In this document: piece after piece, positions 42,411 to 50,744 of the stretch
Layout: every line of letters begins with the position of its first letter
How positions within the stretch are numbered: the stretch's first letter is position 1
DNA from: Sphingobacterium sp. BN32
GTDB taxonomy: Bacteria; Bacteroidota; Bacteroidia; Sphingobacteriales; Sphingobacteriaceae
Direction: 5' to 3'
Length of the DNA stretch: 64,000 nucleotides
NCBI RefSeq assembly: GCF_030503615.1
Contig: NZ_CP129963.1
Span: 2,480,001-2,544,000, forward strand
Made by a program: the position numbers and the translations under genes
Notes under the pieces: generated by a model
Seen by the model: the letters and a program-made list of their open reading frames with translations, nothing else
Database searches by the model: none
What the model was told of the DNA's origin: nothing

Positions 42411-43442
42411 ATGAGAAGATATTCCTTGTTTTTTATTCTACTTGCGATTATTGCATTTTCTGCTTGTAAGCAAACGCCAAAGAAGACGGACGATCCAGCA
42501 ATCCAGAGAAAAAAAGACTCTTTAGAACGAATAAAAAAAGCAGAGGAAGCCGAAAAGGTAAGACCTCGAACGGCAGCTGATATCAAATTGGAGAAAGATC
42601 TAACCTATAATGAGCATACATTGGAGGAAACTTATCCGTATAAAGATACCACGCGGCATTTTCAACTGGATAAGATAAAAGAGAAGCTAGCTTATATCGA
42701 AAACTTCCAAAGAGCGCCACATAATTATGCGGTATTGCAGAATTATAAGAATCGCAATGGCGAGTCGCCTGTGGTTGAGAACTTTGTTAGGAACGCTTAT
42801 AAACGTGTGTCTGACACCTTAGGCACCGAAAGATATCAGTCCGCTCCCTTATACCGAGCTGAGGATAGCGCTAAACCTTCGATCTATGGGCGTGACGGCT
42901 CGCTAGTGAGTTTAGAAAGCAGCGATACCTTGAAAATGGTGAAGGTGAATGGAATTTCCTTTGAAGGAACCTGGTTTGTTCCGAAGCGTTATGTAAAATC
43001 TATTGGCGATTCCTTAAAAATAACCCATGTTAACTTCGTAGATGTTACAAACCAAAATATTTTAACAGTTGAACGAACAGGGGAAGAAGAGTGGAAAATA
43101 CGAAGTATGAATCCTGCCACTTCGGGCCTGCATAAGCCCCCACATCAGATGGAAACACCTGTGGGAATTTTCATGGTACAAGAGCAAAAAGCGAAGATGT
43201 TTTACCTTGGCGATGGTACCAAAACGATCGAGGGATTTGCCCCTTGGGCGTCCAGATTCACCAATGGAGGCTATATTCATGGTGTTCCGGTGAACAATCC
43301 GAAAGGTAAAATCGTAGAATACAGTTGGTCATTAGGTACTACCCCGCGCTCCCACATGTGTGTCAGGAACGCGTCATCACACGCCAAATTTGTTTATGAT
43401 ACGTCAAAACCCTTCAAATCATTGGTCGTTGTAATCGATTAA
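42411..43442 (+). CDS. L,D-transpeptidase (YkuD) lipoprotein
   Basis: A 343-residue envelope protein with a lipoprotein signal (RRYSLFFILLAIIAFSAC) and a charged linker. The catalytic domain is at the C terminus: GGYIHGVPVNN near residue 285 and TTPRSHMCVRNASSH near 310-324, where Cys (about 316) is the nucleophile of the SHxCxR-type YkuD motif. L,D-transpeptidases form 3-3 crosslinks in peptidoglycan or attach proteins to it. The N-terminal two thirds does not match a domain that I know. The next gene, 68 bases on, encodes a second L,D-transpeptidase-fold protein. Confidence 0.85.
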   Translation: MRRYSLFFILLAIIAFSACKQTPKKTDDPAIQRKKDSLERIKKAEEAEKVRPRTAADIKLEKDLTYNEHTLEETYPYKDTTRHFQLDKIKEKLAYIENFQRAPHNYAVLQNYKNRNGESPVVENFVRNAYKRVSDTLGTERYQSAPLYRAEDSAKPSIYGRDGSLVSLESSDTLKMVKVNGISFEGTWFVPKRYVKSIGDSLKITHVNFVDVTNQNILTVERTGEEEWKIRSMNPATSGLHKPPHQMETPVGIFMVQEQKAKMFYLGDGTKTIEGFAPWASRFTNGGYIHGVPVNNPKGKIVEYSWSLGTTPRSHMCVRNASSHAKFVYDTSKPFKSLVVVID

Positions 43443-43477
43443 CAGGCATTTTAACAATTTGATTGTCACTTTTTTAT

Positions 43478-43485
43478 TAGCTTTG
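43478..43485 (+). promoter_or_regulatory. -7 box between the two L,D-transpeptidase genes
   Basis: TAGCTTTG, with TTG at 43459-43461 sixteen bases upstream, lies 26 bases before the ATG at 43511. The second gene may have its own promoter. Confidence 0.45.
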
Positions 43486-43510
43486 TTATATAAACAAGGG
43501 AAAAGTGCTT

Positions 43511-44293
43511 ATGAATAAACTAATGTTTTTTTCTTTGTGGGCAGTAGCTACGTCTCTACTACCGGTAGACCTAAACAGCAGCAATGCTAAAATAAGCCAC
43601 AAAGAAAACAAGACAATCGAAACAGAACATATTGATCCGACACGAAGTCTTTATGAGGAACTTAAGCTAACAAGCATCCTGAAATGGGAAGCCTTTGAGC
43701 AAGCAATGCAGGGATACGGGAAGCTAAGTCCGAAAAATAAGGATATTATCACGATTATTGATTTCACATTACCATCGACGGACAAACGTATGTATGTAAT
43801 CGATCTAAAGAATAAGAAATTGTTATATCATACCATCGTTTCGCATGGTAGAAACAGCGGCGAGAAATTTGCCACCTCGTTTTCAAACAGACACAATTCT
43901 TATCAAAGTTCTTTAGGTTTTTACACCACAGAAGGTACCTACCAAGGTGGAAATGGCTATTCATTAAGATTGAATGGTTTGGAAAAAGGAATCAATGATC
44001 AGGCATTAGCACGAGCTATCGTTATGCATGGCGCGGACTATTGCAGCGAGAATGTGATAAAATCCACTGGAAGACTTGGAAGAAGCTACGGATGTCCGGC
44101 AGTGCCTAGAGAGTTGAACAAGCCTATCATCAACACAATTAAGAATGGTTCGCTGATGTTTATCTATGCAGGCAACAAGGATTACCTGGCGAGTACAAAA
44201 CTGATAAAGTTAAATCCTATCCTCCCAAATCCAACGATGATTGCAGAGCATACGGATGATATCAAAAAAGACAACAATGCAGTCTTAAATTAA
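43511..44293 (+). CDS. Murein L,D-transpeptidase catalytic domain family protein (YkuD_2)
   Basis: A 260-residue exported protein; the N terminus (NKLMFFSLWAVATSLLPV) is a signal peptide. The catalytic region has IVSHGRNSGEKFATSFSN, AIVMHGADYCSEN and GRLGRSYGCPAVP with the nucleophile near residue 195. This is the YkuD_2 (PF13645) variant, related to but distinct from the YkuD domain of its neighbour. I use the ATG at 43511; a GTG two codons earlier is also possible. It probably modifies peptidoglycan in the periplasm. Confidence 0.87.
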   Translation: MNKLMFFSLWAVATSLLPVDLNSSNAKISHKENKTIETEHIDPTRSLYEELKLTSILKWEAFEQAMQGYGKLSPKNKDIITIIDFTLPSTDKRMYVIDLKNKKLLYHTIVSHGRNSGEKFATSFSNRHNSYQSSLGFYTTEGTYQGGNGYSLRLNGLEKGINDQALARAIVMHGADYCSENVIKSTGRLGRSYGCPAVPRELNKPIINTIKNGSLMFIYAGNKDYLASTKLIKLNPILPNPTMIAEHTDDIKKDNNAVLN

Positions 44294-44308
44294 AAGAAGA
44301 CTAGCAAT

Positions 44309-44347
44309 AAAAAAAGAGCTGTATGATTATCATACAGCTCTTTTTTT
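44309..44347. terminator. Bidirectional terminator
   Basis: AAAAAAGAGCTGTATGA / TCATACAGCTCTTTTTT, a perfect 17-bp stem with TTA loop and A/T tracts on both sides, between the YkuD_2 gene and the convergent PurF-like gene. Confidence 0.93.
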
Positions 44348-44363
44348 ATGCGTTTGTATCTTC

Positions 44364-46274
44364 TTAGCTACTGAAGTAAGCTCTTACGTTCTTTCCTTCC
44401 ATCCAGTTCATGAATGCACGATTAACGACTTTGTTTCCTCCAGGTGTTGGGTAATTTCCTGAGAAATACCAATCGCCTTTATGGTTTGGACAAGCAACGT
44501 GTAAGTTATCTAAAGTCTGGAAGATTACTTCCAACTCTGCTTTCAAGCTATGTGGTTTCACGATACGAGCAATCTCTTGTGAGATTTCCTCATCAGTAAA
44601 AGGCTCATAAATCGCCTTCACATAGTTTTCTATTTGATCCTTAGGCATGGTTACCGAAGCAACACATTTCTGATAAACCTCATCGATAATATGTGCCAAG
44701 CCGTTCTTGCGCAATAAAGCGATAGCAGCCTCGAACGCGACGAACTCGCCCATTCTAGACATATCGATACCATAACAGTCGGGATAGCGAATCTGCGGTG
44801 CTGATGATACGATCACGATCTTCTTCGGATGCAAGCGATCCAAGATGGTCAAGATACTTTGCTTAAGCGTAGTTCCTCGTACGATAGAGTCGTCAATAGC
44901 AACGATTGTATCCTCATGATCGCGAACAATACCGTAAGTTGTATCATAAACGTGCTGAACCATATCCTGACGATCAGCATCCTGCGTAATGAATGTACGT
45001 AGTTTCGCGTCTTTCACGTTAAGTTTTTCAAAGCGAGGAGACATGCTCAACACCTCTTCCAACTCTTCGTCTGTAATTTTATCAGCACGGTTCAGTAAAA
45101 CATCCTTCTGTACTTTTCTCACATGCTCGCTAATACCTTCCATCATTCCGTAATACGATACCTCAGCCGTATTTGGGATAAATGAGAATACGGTATTCTT
45201 GATATCTCCGTTGATACTCTTCAGTACTTGAGGGCACAATAAGCGACCTAGCGATTTACGCTCTTTGTAAATATCGGCATCCGATCCGCGCGAGAAATAA
45301 ATACGCTCGAAAGAACATGACATCTGCTCTACCGGCTCTCTGAACATCTCTTCGGAAACTGTACCGTCTTTTTTGGCAATTAATGCGTGTCCTGGTTTAA
45401 TTTCCTTAACAGCGCCTAATGGGATGTTAAATGCTGTTTGGATAACCGGGCGCTCTGAAGCAACAACTAGAACCTCATCATCCTGATAATAGAATGCGGG
45501 ACGAATACCTGCTGGGTCGCGCATAACGAAAGCATCGCCATGTCCGAAGATTCCGGCAATAGTGTAACCGCCATCCCAAGTCTTCGCCGAGCGCGTTAAG
45601 ATTTTGGCCACATCAATATTCTTCGCAATTTGTGCAGAGATCTCGATATTAGAATAGCCTTCTTTCTTGAAAGAATCGAATAGCTTCTGGTTTTCCTCGT
45701 CAAGGAAGTGTCCAATCTTTTCTAACACCGTAACGGTGTCTGCTTGTTCTTTAGGGTGCTGACCAAGGTCGTAAAGTTGCTGCAATAGCTCATCTACGTT
45801 AGTCATATTAAAGTTTCCGGCAACCACAAGGTTTCTTGACATCCAGTTGTTCTGGCGCAAGAAAGGGTGGCAGCTTTCAATACTATTTTTACCATGTGTT
45901 CCATAGCGCAGGTGTCCTAGTAGCACCTCTCCGGTGAAACTTACATTTTCCTTCAGCCATTGGGTATCCTTAGCTTCTTCCGGAAATGCTTTCTGTACTG
46001 CGGCAAATTTCTTTTGAACGTATTCAAAAATTTCCGCGACTGCCGATGAACCCATCGCTCTATAACGAGAAATATAGCGGTTGCCCGGTTTTACGTCAAA
46101 CTTAATTGTCGCAATACCTGCGCCATCCTGACCACGGTTGTGCTGCTTTTCCATAAGCAGGTACAACTTGTTGATCCCATAGTAAGGCGTACCGTATTTT
46201 TCTTGATAATAAGACAGGGGTTTTAACAATCGAATAAGTGCTATTCCGCACTCGTGTTTTATAGCGTCACTCAT
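44364..46274 (-). CDS. Amidophosphoribosyltransferase-like protein (PurF-like, long form)
   Basis: A 636-residue class II glutamine amidotransferase fused to a phosphoribosyltransferase; the PurF reaction makes phosphoribosylamine for purine synthesis. The nucleophile is Cys9 in KHECGIALI, exposed only if residues 1-8 are removed, with NRGQDGAGIA and GHLRYGTHG in the glutaminase domain. The PRPP loop VAIDDSIVRGTTLKQSI lies near residue 460. It is about 130 residues longer than usual PurF and also has a long C-terminal tail (TLDNLHVACPNHKGDWYFSGNYPTPGG). Bacteroidota often have such a second, longer family member, so the exact role is less certain. Confidence 0.82.
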   Translation of the reverse strand: MSDAIKHECGIALIRLLKPLSYYQEKYGTPYYGINKLYLLMEKQHNRGQDGAGIATIKFDVKPGNRYISRYRAMGSSAVAEIFEYVQKKFAAVQKAFPEEAKDTQWLKENVSFTGEVLLGHLRYGTHGKNSIESCHPFLRQNNWMSRNLVVAGNFNMTNVDELLQQLYDLGQHPKEQADTVTVLEKIGHFLDEENQKLFDSFKKEGYSNIEISAQIAKNIDVAKILTRSAKTWDGGYTIAGIFGHGDAFVMRDPAGIRPAFYYQDDEVLVVASERPVIQTAFNIPLGAVKEIKPGHALIAKKDGTVSEEMFREPVEQMSCSFERIYFSRGSDADIYKERKSLGRLLCPQVLKSINGDIKNTVFSFIPNTAEVSYYGMMEGISEHVRKVQKDVLLNRADKITDEELEEVLSMSPRFEKLNVKDAKLRTFITQDADRQDMVQHVYDTTYGIVRDHEDTIVAIDDSIVRGTTLKQSILTILDRLHPKKIVIVSSAPQIRYPDCYGIDMSRMGEFVAFEAAIALLRKNGLAHIIDEVYQKCVASVTMPKDQIENYVKAIYEPFTDEEISQEIARIVKPHSLKAELEVIFQTLDNLHVACPNHKGDWYFSGNYPTPGGNKVVNRAFMNWMEGKNVRAYFSS

Positions 46275-46358
46275 AGCTTGAATTGATGGCACAAAGGTAC
46301 GCTTTTTTAAAAAAAAGTCGGAAGTCTTCTACAGAAAAATTGCACCTACCCGACACTA

Positions 46359-46889
46359 CTAGTCAACGTCCTCTAAAGATGTCGAATTATGCTTCCTAGC
46401 AGCGATTTCCAAAAAGCGCTCGCGTCTAGAAATCAGCTCTTCTTTCTCGATTCTACGCCAGGTCATGTAACTGTTTACATAGAATCCTCCGGAAAGAATA
46501 GGTTCTACCGATTTGAGATATAGAATATCTCCCTCAAAGTCGATCTTTCGCTCTTGAATTCCTCCCTCCCAATTTGGGAATGAAGAATTGCTGATATGAT
46601 ATTTTAATATAGCGTTGCGATTGTCGATATGGTAGGAACCGGAGAAGGCGATAAAGCCTTTCACAGAAGCTTCCATTTCCTCCTGCGTCGCTACATATCG
46701 GTCGTTGGAACTGTATTTCAATCGCGCAGGATTCGATATTTGCACCGACATATGTCCATCAGCACCATACATAATCGTGCCTATGGGTGATTTACCCATT
46801 GGAAATGTACTATCTGCGCCGTTAATTGGTATTTCAATATATGATAACAGGGTCCAGGTCCCAATTAGTTCGTTTTTGATTGTTGTCAT
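46359..46889 (-). CDS. Lipocalin-like domain protein
   Basis: A 176-residue soluble protein of the lipocalin_5-like group: LIGTWTLLSYIEIPINGAD, PIGTIMYGADGHMSVQI and GFIAFSGSYHIDN are its recurrent strands. Relatives are found beside polyketide and stress genes, and their ligand is unknown. There is no signal peptide. It is co-directional with the PurF-like gene and divergent from the YchJ gene. Confidence 0.78.
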   Translation of the reverse strand: MTTIKNELIGTWTLLSYIEIPINGADSTFPMGKSPIGTIMYGADGHMSVQISNPARLKYSSNDRYVATQEEMEASVKGFIAFSGSYHIDNRNAILKYHISNSSFPNWEGGIQERKIDFEGDILYLKSVEPILSGGFYVNSYMTWRRIEKEELISRRERFLEIAARKHNSTSLEDVD

Positions 46890-47050
46890 TTCAGGTTTGC
46901 TGTTTTGCTAGTATAACGATGATTCAGGTCGAATAGTTTGTAACATTATTCATATCATTTCTTCTTTGACAAAGTGATGATAAGTATATTCGCAATGCGG
47001 AGAGTAATCGTTATAAGTGGTTATCTTCCTAATTTACTTTTAAAAAGCTT

Positions 47051-47431
47051 ATGATACAACTTTGCCCCTGCGGATCTACACTTTCCTATCAAAATTGTTG
47101 CAATCGGATTCATCAAGATCAGAAACTCGCCGAAACAGCCGAGCAACTAATGCGTTCCAGATACGCAGCATTCTGTCTCCGTTTGATTGATTTCCTTTAT
47201 GATAGCTTCCATCCGCAAACGCGGAGGTTTCAAAAAAAATCAGAAATTGAGCAATGGGCAAAGGAAAACAACTGGCAGGAGCTGCAGATCGTAAAGAGTA
47301 CGACCTCTACGGTTGAATTTAAAGCCTATTATATGGATCTCAGGGGCGAACTTCATATACATCATGAAAAATCTAACTTTAAGCGACTCAACGGAATCTG
47401 GTATTATTATGATGGCCAATTGAAAGCATAA
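47051..47431 (+). CDS. YchJ family protein with SEC-C zinc motif
   Basis: A 126-residue UPF0225 protein. The N-terminal zinc-binding SEC-C motif is CPCGSTLSYQNCC (residues 5-17), followed by the NTF2-like YchJ domain with EQLMRSRYAAFCLRLIDFLYDSFHP. It is cytoplasmic, and its function is unknown. YchJ proteins normally have a second C-terminal SEC-C motif, which is missing here. The yegP-like gene follows in the same direction. Confidence 0.9.
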   Translation: MIQLCPCGSTLSYQNCCNRIHQDQKLAETAEQLMRSRYAAFCLRLIDFLYDSFHPQTRRFQKKSEIEQWAKENNWQELQIVKSTTSTVEFKAYYMDLRGELHIHHEKSNFKRLNGIWYYYDGQLKA

Positions 47432-47447
47432 GTTTTTATTAAAACAC

Positions 47448-47482
47448 GATATACTAATCGAAATTTATTAGATTAGTATATC
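47448..47482. promoter_or_regulatory. Inverted repeat upstream of the yegP-like gene
   Basis: GATATACTAATC (47448-47459) and GATTAGTATATC (47471-47482) are perfect 12-base inverted copies around an 11-base spacer, ending 20 bases before the ATG at 47503. No T tract follows, so an operator or RNA element is more likely than a terminator. Its TACTAATC half contains the CTAA core of the heptamer arrays. Confidence 0.55.
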
Positions 47483-47502
47483 AATTTAAAATATTATAAA
47501 CT

Positions 47503-47835
47503 ATGGGAAAGTTTGTCATGTCTACCCGAAAAAACGGAGAATTTCAATTTAACCTGAAAGCATCTAATGGACAGGTTATCTTGACTAGCGAAGGTTATAC
47601 CAGTAAAGCGGCTTGCGAAAATGGTATCTCATCCGTGAAGAAAAATGCTGCTGATAGCGCTAAATTTGAAAAATTAACTGCGAAGAATGGAAAATTTTAT
47701 TTCAATCTGAAGGCAGGAAATGGACAGATTATCGGATCAAGTGAAATGTATGCCAGCGAATCTGGCCGTGCGAATGGAATTAAGTCTGTTCAGGAAAATG
47801 CTCCTGATGCAGCAACCGAGGATACGACTATCTAA
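47503..47835 (+). CDS. YegP/DUF1508 family protein
   Basis: A 110-residue protein of two DUF1508 repeats, each of about 50 residues: FNLKASNGQVILTSEGYTSK and FNLKAGNGQIIGSSEMYASE, each followed by a GI(S/K)SV block. The family is widespread and of unknown function. It is cytoplasmic and acidic at the C terminus. A terminator follows closely. Confidence 0.92.
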   Translation: MGKFVMSTRKNGEFQFNLKASNGQVILTSEGYTSKAACENGISSVKKNAADSAKFEKLTAKNGKFYFNLKAGNGQIIGSSEMYASESGRANGIKSVQENAPDAATEDTTI

Positions 47836-47860
47836 GTTCCTCCCCTCGAAAATAATAGAA

Positions 47861-47892
47861 AAAGGGCTGTCATTTCCGACAGCCCTTTCTTT
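47861..47892. terminator. Terminator between the yegP-like and M13 peptidase genes
   Basis: AAAGGGCTGTC / GACAGCCCTTT (47861-47888) with an ATTTCC loop and TCTTT after it; A-rich on the opposite side, so it probably works in both directions. Confidence 0.85.
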
Positions 47893-47911
47893 ATGTACTC
47901 AACTAGACCGA

Positions 47912-49915
47912 TTACCAAATAACAATACGTTTGTCTTTTGGAACATATAGTTTGTCACCTTCTTTAGTCTGGAATGCTTCGTGGAAAGCATCTAAGTTGA
48001 TGATCGGACCAACCGCACGGTATTGCGCTGGCGAGTGTGGATCTGTTTTCACTTGGTTAACAACATATTCATCTGTTGTTTTAGAACGCCAGATTGTAGC
48101 CCATGATAAGAAGAAACGTTGCTCTTGCGTATATCCATCAATTAATCCTGGGTTACCCTTGTCTTTCAGGTACATCTGTAAAGCATCGAATGCTACAGAA
48201 GAACCACCCAAGTCACCGATATTTTCACCTAAGGTAAAGCGTCCATTAACGAATACTCCTGGTACCGGCTCATACGACTCGAACTGCGCAACTAATGCAT
48301 CAGCAGCTTTCTCAAACTTCTCACGATCCTCGTCTGTCCACCAATTATTTAAGTTACCATTTCCATCGTATTGAGAACCTGAATCATCAAAACCATGGGA
48401 TAGCTCATGACCAATTACAGCACCGATACCACCGAAGTTTACAGCAGGATCCGCTTTATAGTCATAGAATGGAGGCTGTAAAATAGCCGCAGGGAATACG
48501 ATCTCATTAAATAATGGACTGTAATATGCATTCACCATTTGAGGATACATACCCCATTCTGATTTATCAACCGGCTTGCCTTGCTTCGCTAAGTTCTCCT
48601 GGAACGACCAACGGTTCATGTTATGAACATTCTCGATCAAACTAGTGCCGATCGCTAAGCTAGAATAGTCTTTCCATTTATCAGGATAACCGATTTTCAC
48701 ATTAAACTTAGAAAGCTTTTCTAATGCTTTTTCTTTCGTCGCTGGAGACATCCATGCTAAATCCTTGATGTGTTGGTTGAAAGATTTAATCAGATATTGC
48801 ACCATTTCTTCACAGGTTTGCTTTGCCTCTGCTGGAAAGTGCTCTTTTACGTATAATTTACCCAAAAGCTCACCAACATTACTGTTAACAAATGCTAAAC
48901 CGCGTTTATCTAATGCGCGCTGCTCTTTCTGACCTCTCAATTTCTTACCATAGAACTCGAAAGATAAATCATCAAGCTCTTTCGTCAAGTAGCCCGTCGC
49001 ATCATCCATCACATGGAACTTCAAGTATTCTTTGATTACAGGAAGGTTCTCTTGATTTACGATCTGATCTAACTCCTGATAGTATTTTAATTCACCAATG
49101 ATTACCGTATCAGCGGTGAATCCAACGCTACGGATGTATTTGGCTACATCCATATTCTTCACCATCTTACCTAGGTCATTTACAGCGACAGGGTTATAGC
49201 GTTTCTGAGCATCTCTTGACTCCTCTACTGTTTTTAATTTGGAAGCTATTAATTTCTCAAATTCTACAATCTTCGGGCCTTTCAGATCTCTAGTCTTTTG
49301 ATCTACTTTGCTGTATAGCGTATTGATATAGCTTTGGTAGTTACCCAAAGTCTCAGTATTCTTCTCATCAACTTTTTGGTAGTAGCTACGACCAAGACCT
49401 AAGCCTCCGCCACCTAAATAAACAGCATTCATATTACTGTTTTTCATATGCGCATATACATAGCCACCGAAAAACGGATTACCACCGATTTCAGCATACT
49501 TAAGGAAATAGTTGTATAGGTCGTTCAGGTTCTTGATACCGTCGATATCTTTCAACTGTTGTTGAATAGGCTTCAAGCCTAATTGATTACGTGTTTCAAA
49601 GTCAACAAATGAGCGGTAAAGATCTGCGATCTTTTGCCCGTCAGAGCCCTTTTCGAACTTCTGATCTAATGAAGCTTTAAGAAGTTTTAAACTGTTCTCG
49701 TCCGTGTTTTCAGCTAGCGCGTCGAAGGATCCCCAACGTGCTTTGTCCGATGGAATCTCGACAGTTTTCATCCAGTTCCCATTAACGTAATTATAAAAGT
49801 CGTCCTGCGGACGTACGCTTTTGTCCATATAGGACACATTGATAGCATGATTCTCTTGAGCGAAGCCCAAAGCTGATCCAGTCATCAATGCAGCAATCAA
49901 TACATATTTTTTCAT
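47912..49915 (-). CDS. M13 family zinc metallopeptidase (neprilysin-like)
   Basis: A 667-residue exported endopeptidase. The signal peptide is MKKYVLIAALMTGSALGFAQ. N-terminal M13 domain: VRPQDDFYNYVNGNWMKTVEIP. Catalytic domain: VIGHELSHGFDDSG near residue 504 (HExxH zinc ligands), ENIGDLGG (third ligand Glu) and C-terminal SPAQYRAVGPIINLDAFHEAF. The ending RIVIW keeps the tryptophan typical of the family. It is periplasmic or outer-membrane associated and degrades oligopeptides. Transcribed alone. Confidence 0.95.
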   Translation of the reverse strand: MKKYVLIAALMTGSALGFAQENHAINVSYMDKSVRPQDDFYNYVNGNWMKTVEIPSDKARWGSFDALAENTDENSLKLLKASLDQKFEKGSDGQKIADLYRSFVDFETRNQLGLKPIQQQLKDIDGIKNLNDLYNYFLKYAEIGGNPFFGGYVYAHMKNSNMNAVYLGGGGLGLGRSYYQKVDEKNTETLGNYQSYINTLYSKVDQKTRDLKGPKIVEFEKLIASKLKTVEESRDAQKRYNPVAVNDLGKMVKNMDVAKYIRSVGFTADTVIIGELKYYQELDQIVNQENLPVIKEYLKFHVMDDATGYLTKELDDLSFEFYGKKLRGQKEQRALDKRGLAFVNSNVGELLGKLYVKEHFPAEAKQTCEEMVQYLIKSFNQHIKDLAWMSPATKEKALEKLSKFNVKIGYPDKWKDYSSLAIGTSLIENVHNMNRWSFQENLAKQGKPVDKSEWGMYPQMVNAYYSPLFNEIVFPAAILQPPFYDYKADPAVNFGGIGAVIGHELSHGFDDSGSQYDGNGNLNNWWTDEDREKFEKAADALVAQFESYEPVPGVFVNGRFTLGENIGDLGGSSVAFDALQMYLKDKGNPGLIDGYTQEQRFFLSWATIWRSKTTDEYVVNQVKTDPHSPAQYRAVGPIINLDAFHEAFQTKEGDKLYVPKDKRIVIW

Positions 49916-50050
49916 AATAACCATTTAATCTAAAAAGCTGTTTAATATAAGTGCAAACATACTTATTCTAGAAATAATCTAAAGTAACTATTCCTTTATA
50001 TTCTGAATATCACGCATTTTTAGATAGGAAATACGTTATTTTGCAAGCCT

Positions 50051-50683
50051 ATGCTAATAAAAGTCGACGACAAGGATTACAACCTACTGACCACTGAAAA
50101 AAGAGAAATACGGATCTTGAACCTTCATGAAGACGTTCCGACGGTTTATGCACATGCGCAAAACAGCTTAGATGAAGTAGCTGCCTACATCCGCCAGTTT
50201 CAGCAAAGCAGTGCCTTCCAAGTTGTTCCCGAGTCCATGTTGGAATTCTTTAGAATTGATCTCTTTGGTAAAAAATATCCCGTTAAGATTATCAGGAATG
50301 AGGAATTCCAACCCTACATCAAAGCCGACTTAGTTTATTGCAGTGCCAAAGCCAACACAGACATCCAACAAACTAAGTTTGCTGAAAATCTGAGAGAGCA
50401 GCTCTTTCAACAATATGTCCTGCAACGGGTAAGCCATTGGGAAGAACAGCTGAATGTGCTATCGAACGACATCCACTTTCGGATGCTCAAAGCCAGTCCT
50501 TACAAAACAAATGTTGACAACGCCAATATCACTTTTAATAAACAGATAAAAGATCTTTCGCTGCGCACTATTGATTACTTCGTATTCTCTGCAATACTGC
50601 CCCTACTCCCTGAGGAGAATGAATTAGCATTAATCAATCAGTACTTTCCAGATACAGAAAGGCTATTAAACCAATTCAGATAA
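50051..50683 (+). CDS. Degenerate YgjP/M48-like protein (HExxH lost)
   Basis: A 210-residue protein without a named family at first sight. Its C-terminal half reads NITFNKQIKDLSLRTIDYFV followed by FSAILPLLP and LINQYFPD. This aligns by eye with the YgjP (DUF45) zinc-peptidase core, where NISLNxxL, then VIDYVVVHELAHL and LVxxYxPD occur in the same order and spacing. The HExxH zinc motif is replaced by FSAILP, so it would be an inactive relative. The homology is my inference from pattern, not a search. It is a single gene between the M13 gene and the sus pair. Confidence 0.6.
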   Translation: MLIKVDDKDYNLLTTEKREIRILNLHEDVPTVYAHAQNSLDEVAAYIRQFQQSSAFQVVPESMLEFFRIDLFGKKYPVKIIRNEEFQPYIKADLVYCSAKANTDIQQTKFAENLREQLFQQYVLQRVSHWEEQLNVLSNDIHFRMLKASPYKTNVDNANITFNKQIKDLSLRTIDYFVFSAILPLLPEENELALINQYFPDTERLLNQFR

Positions 50684-50744
50684 AATAGCCTGTCTGGTTC
50701 AAGGTTCTATGATTACCGATAAGAGAAATGGTACATCCTGATTT

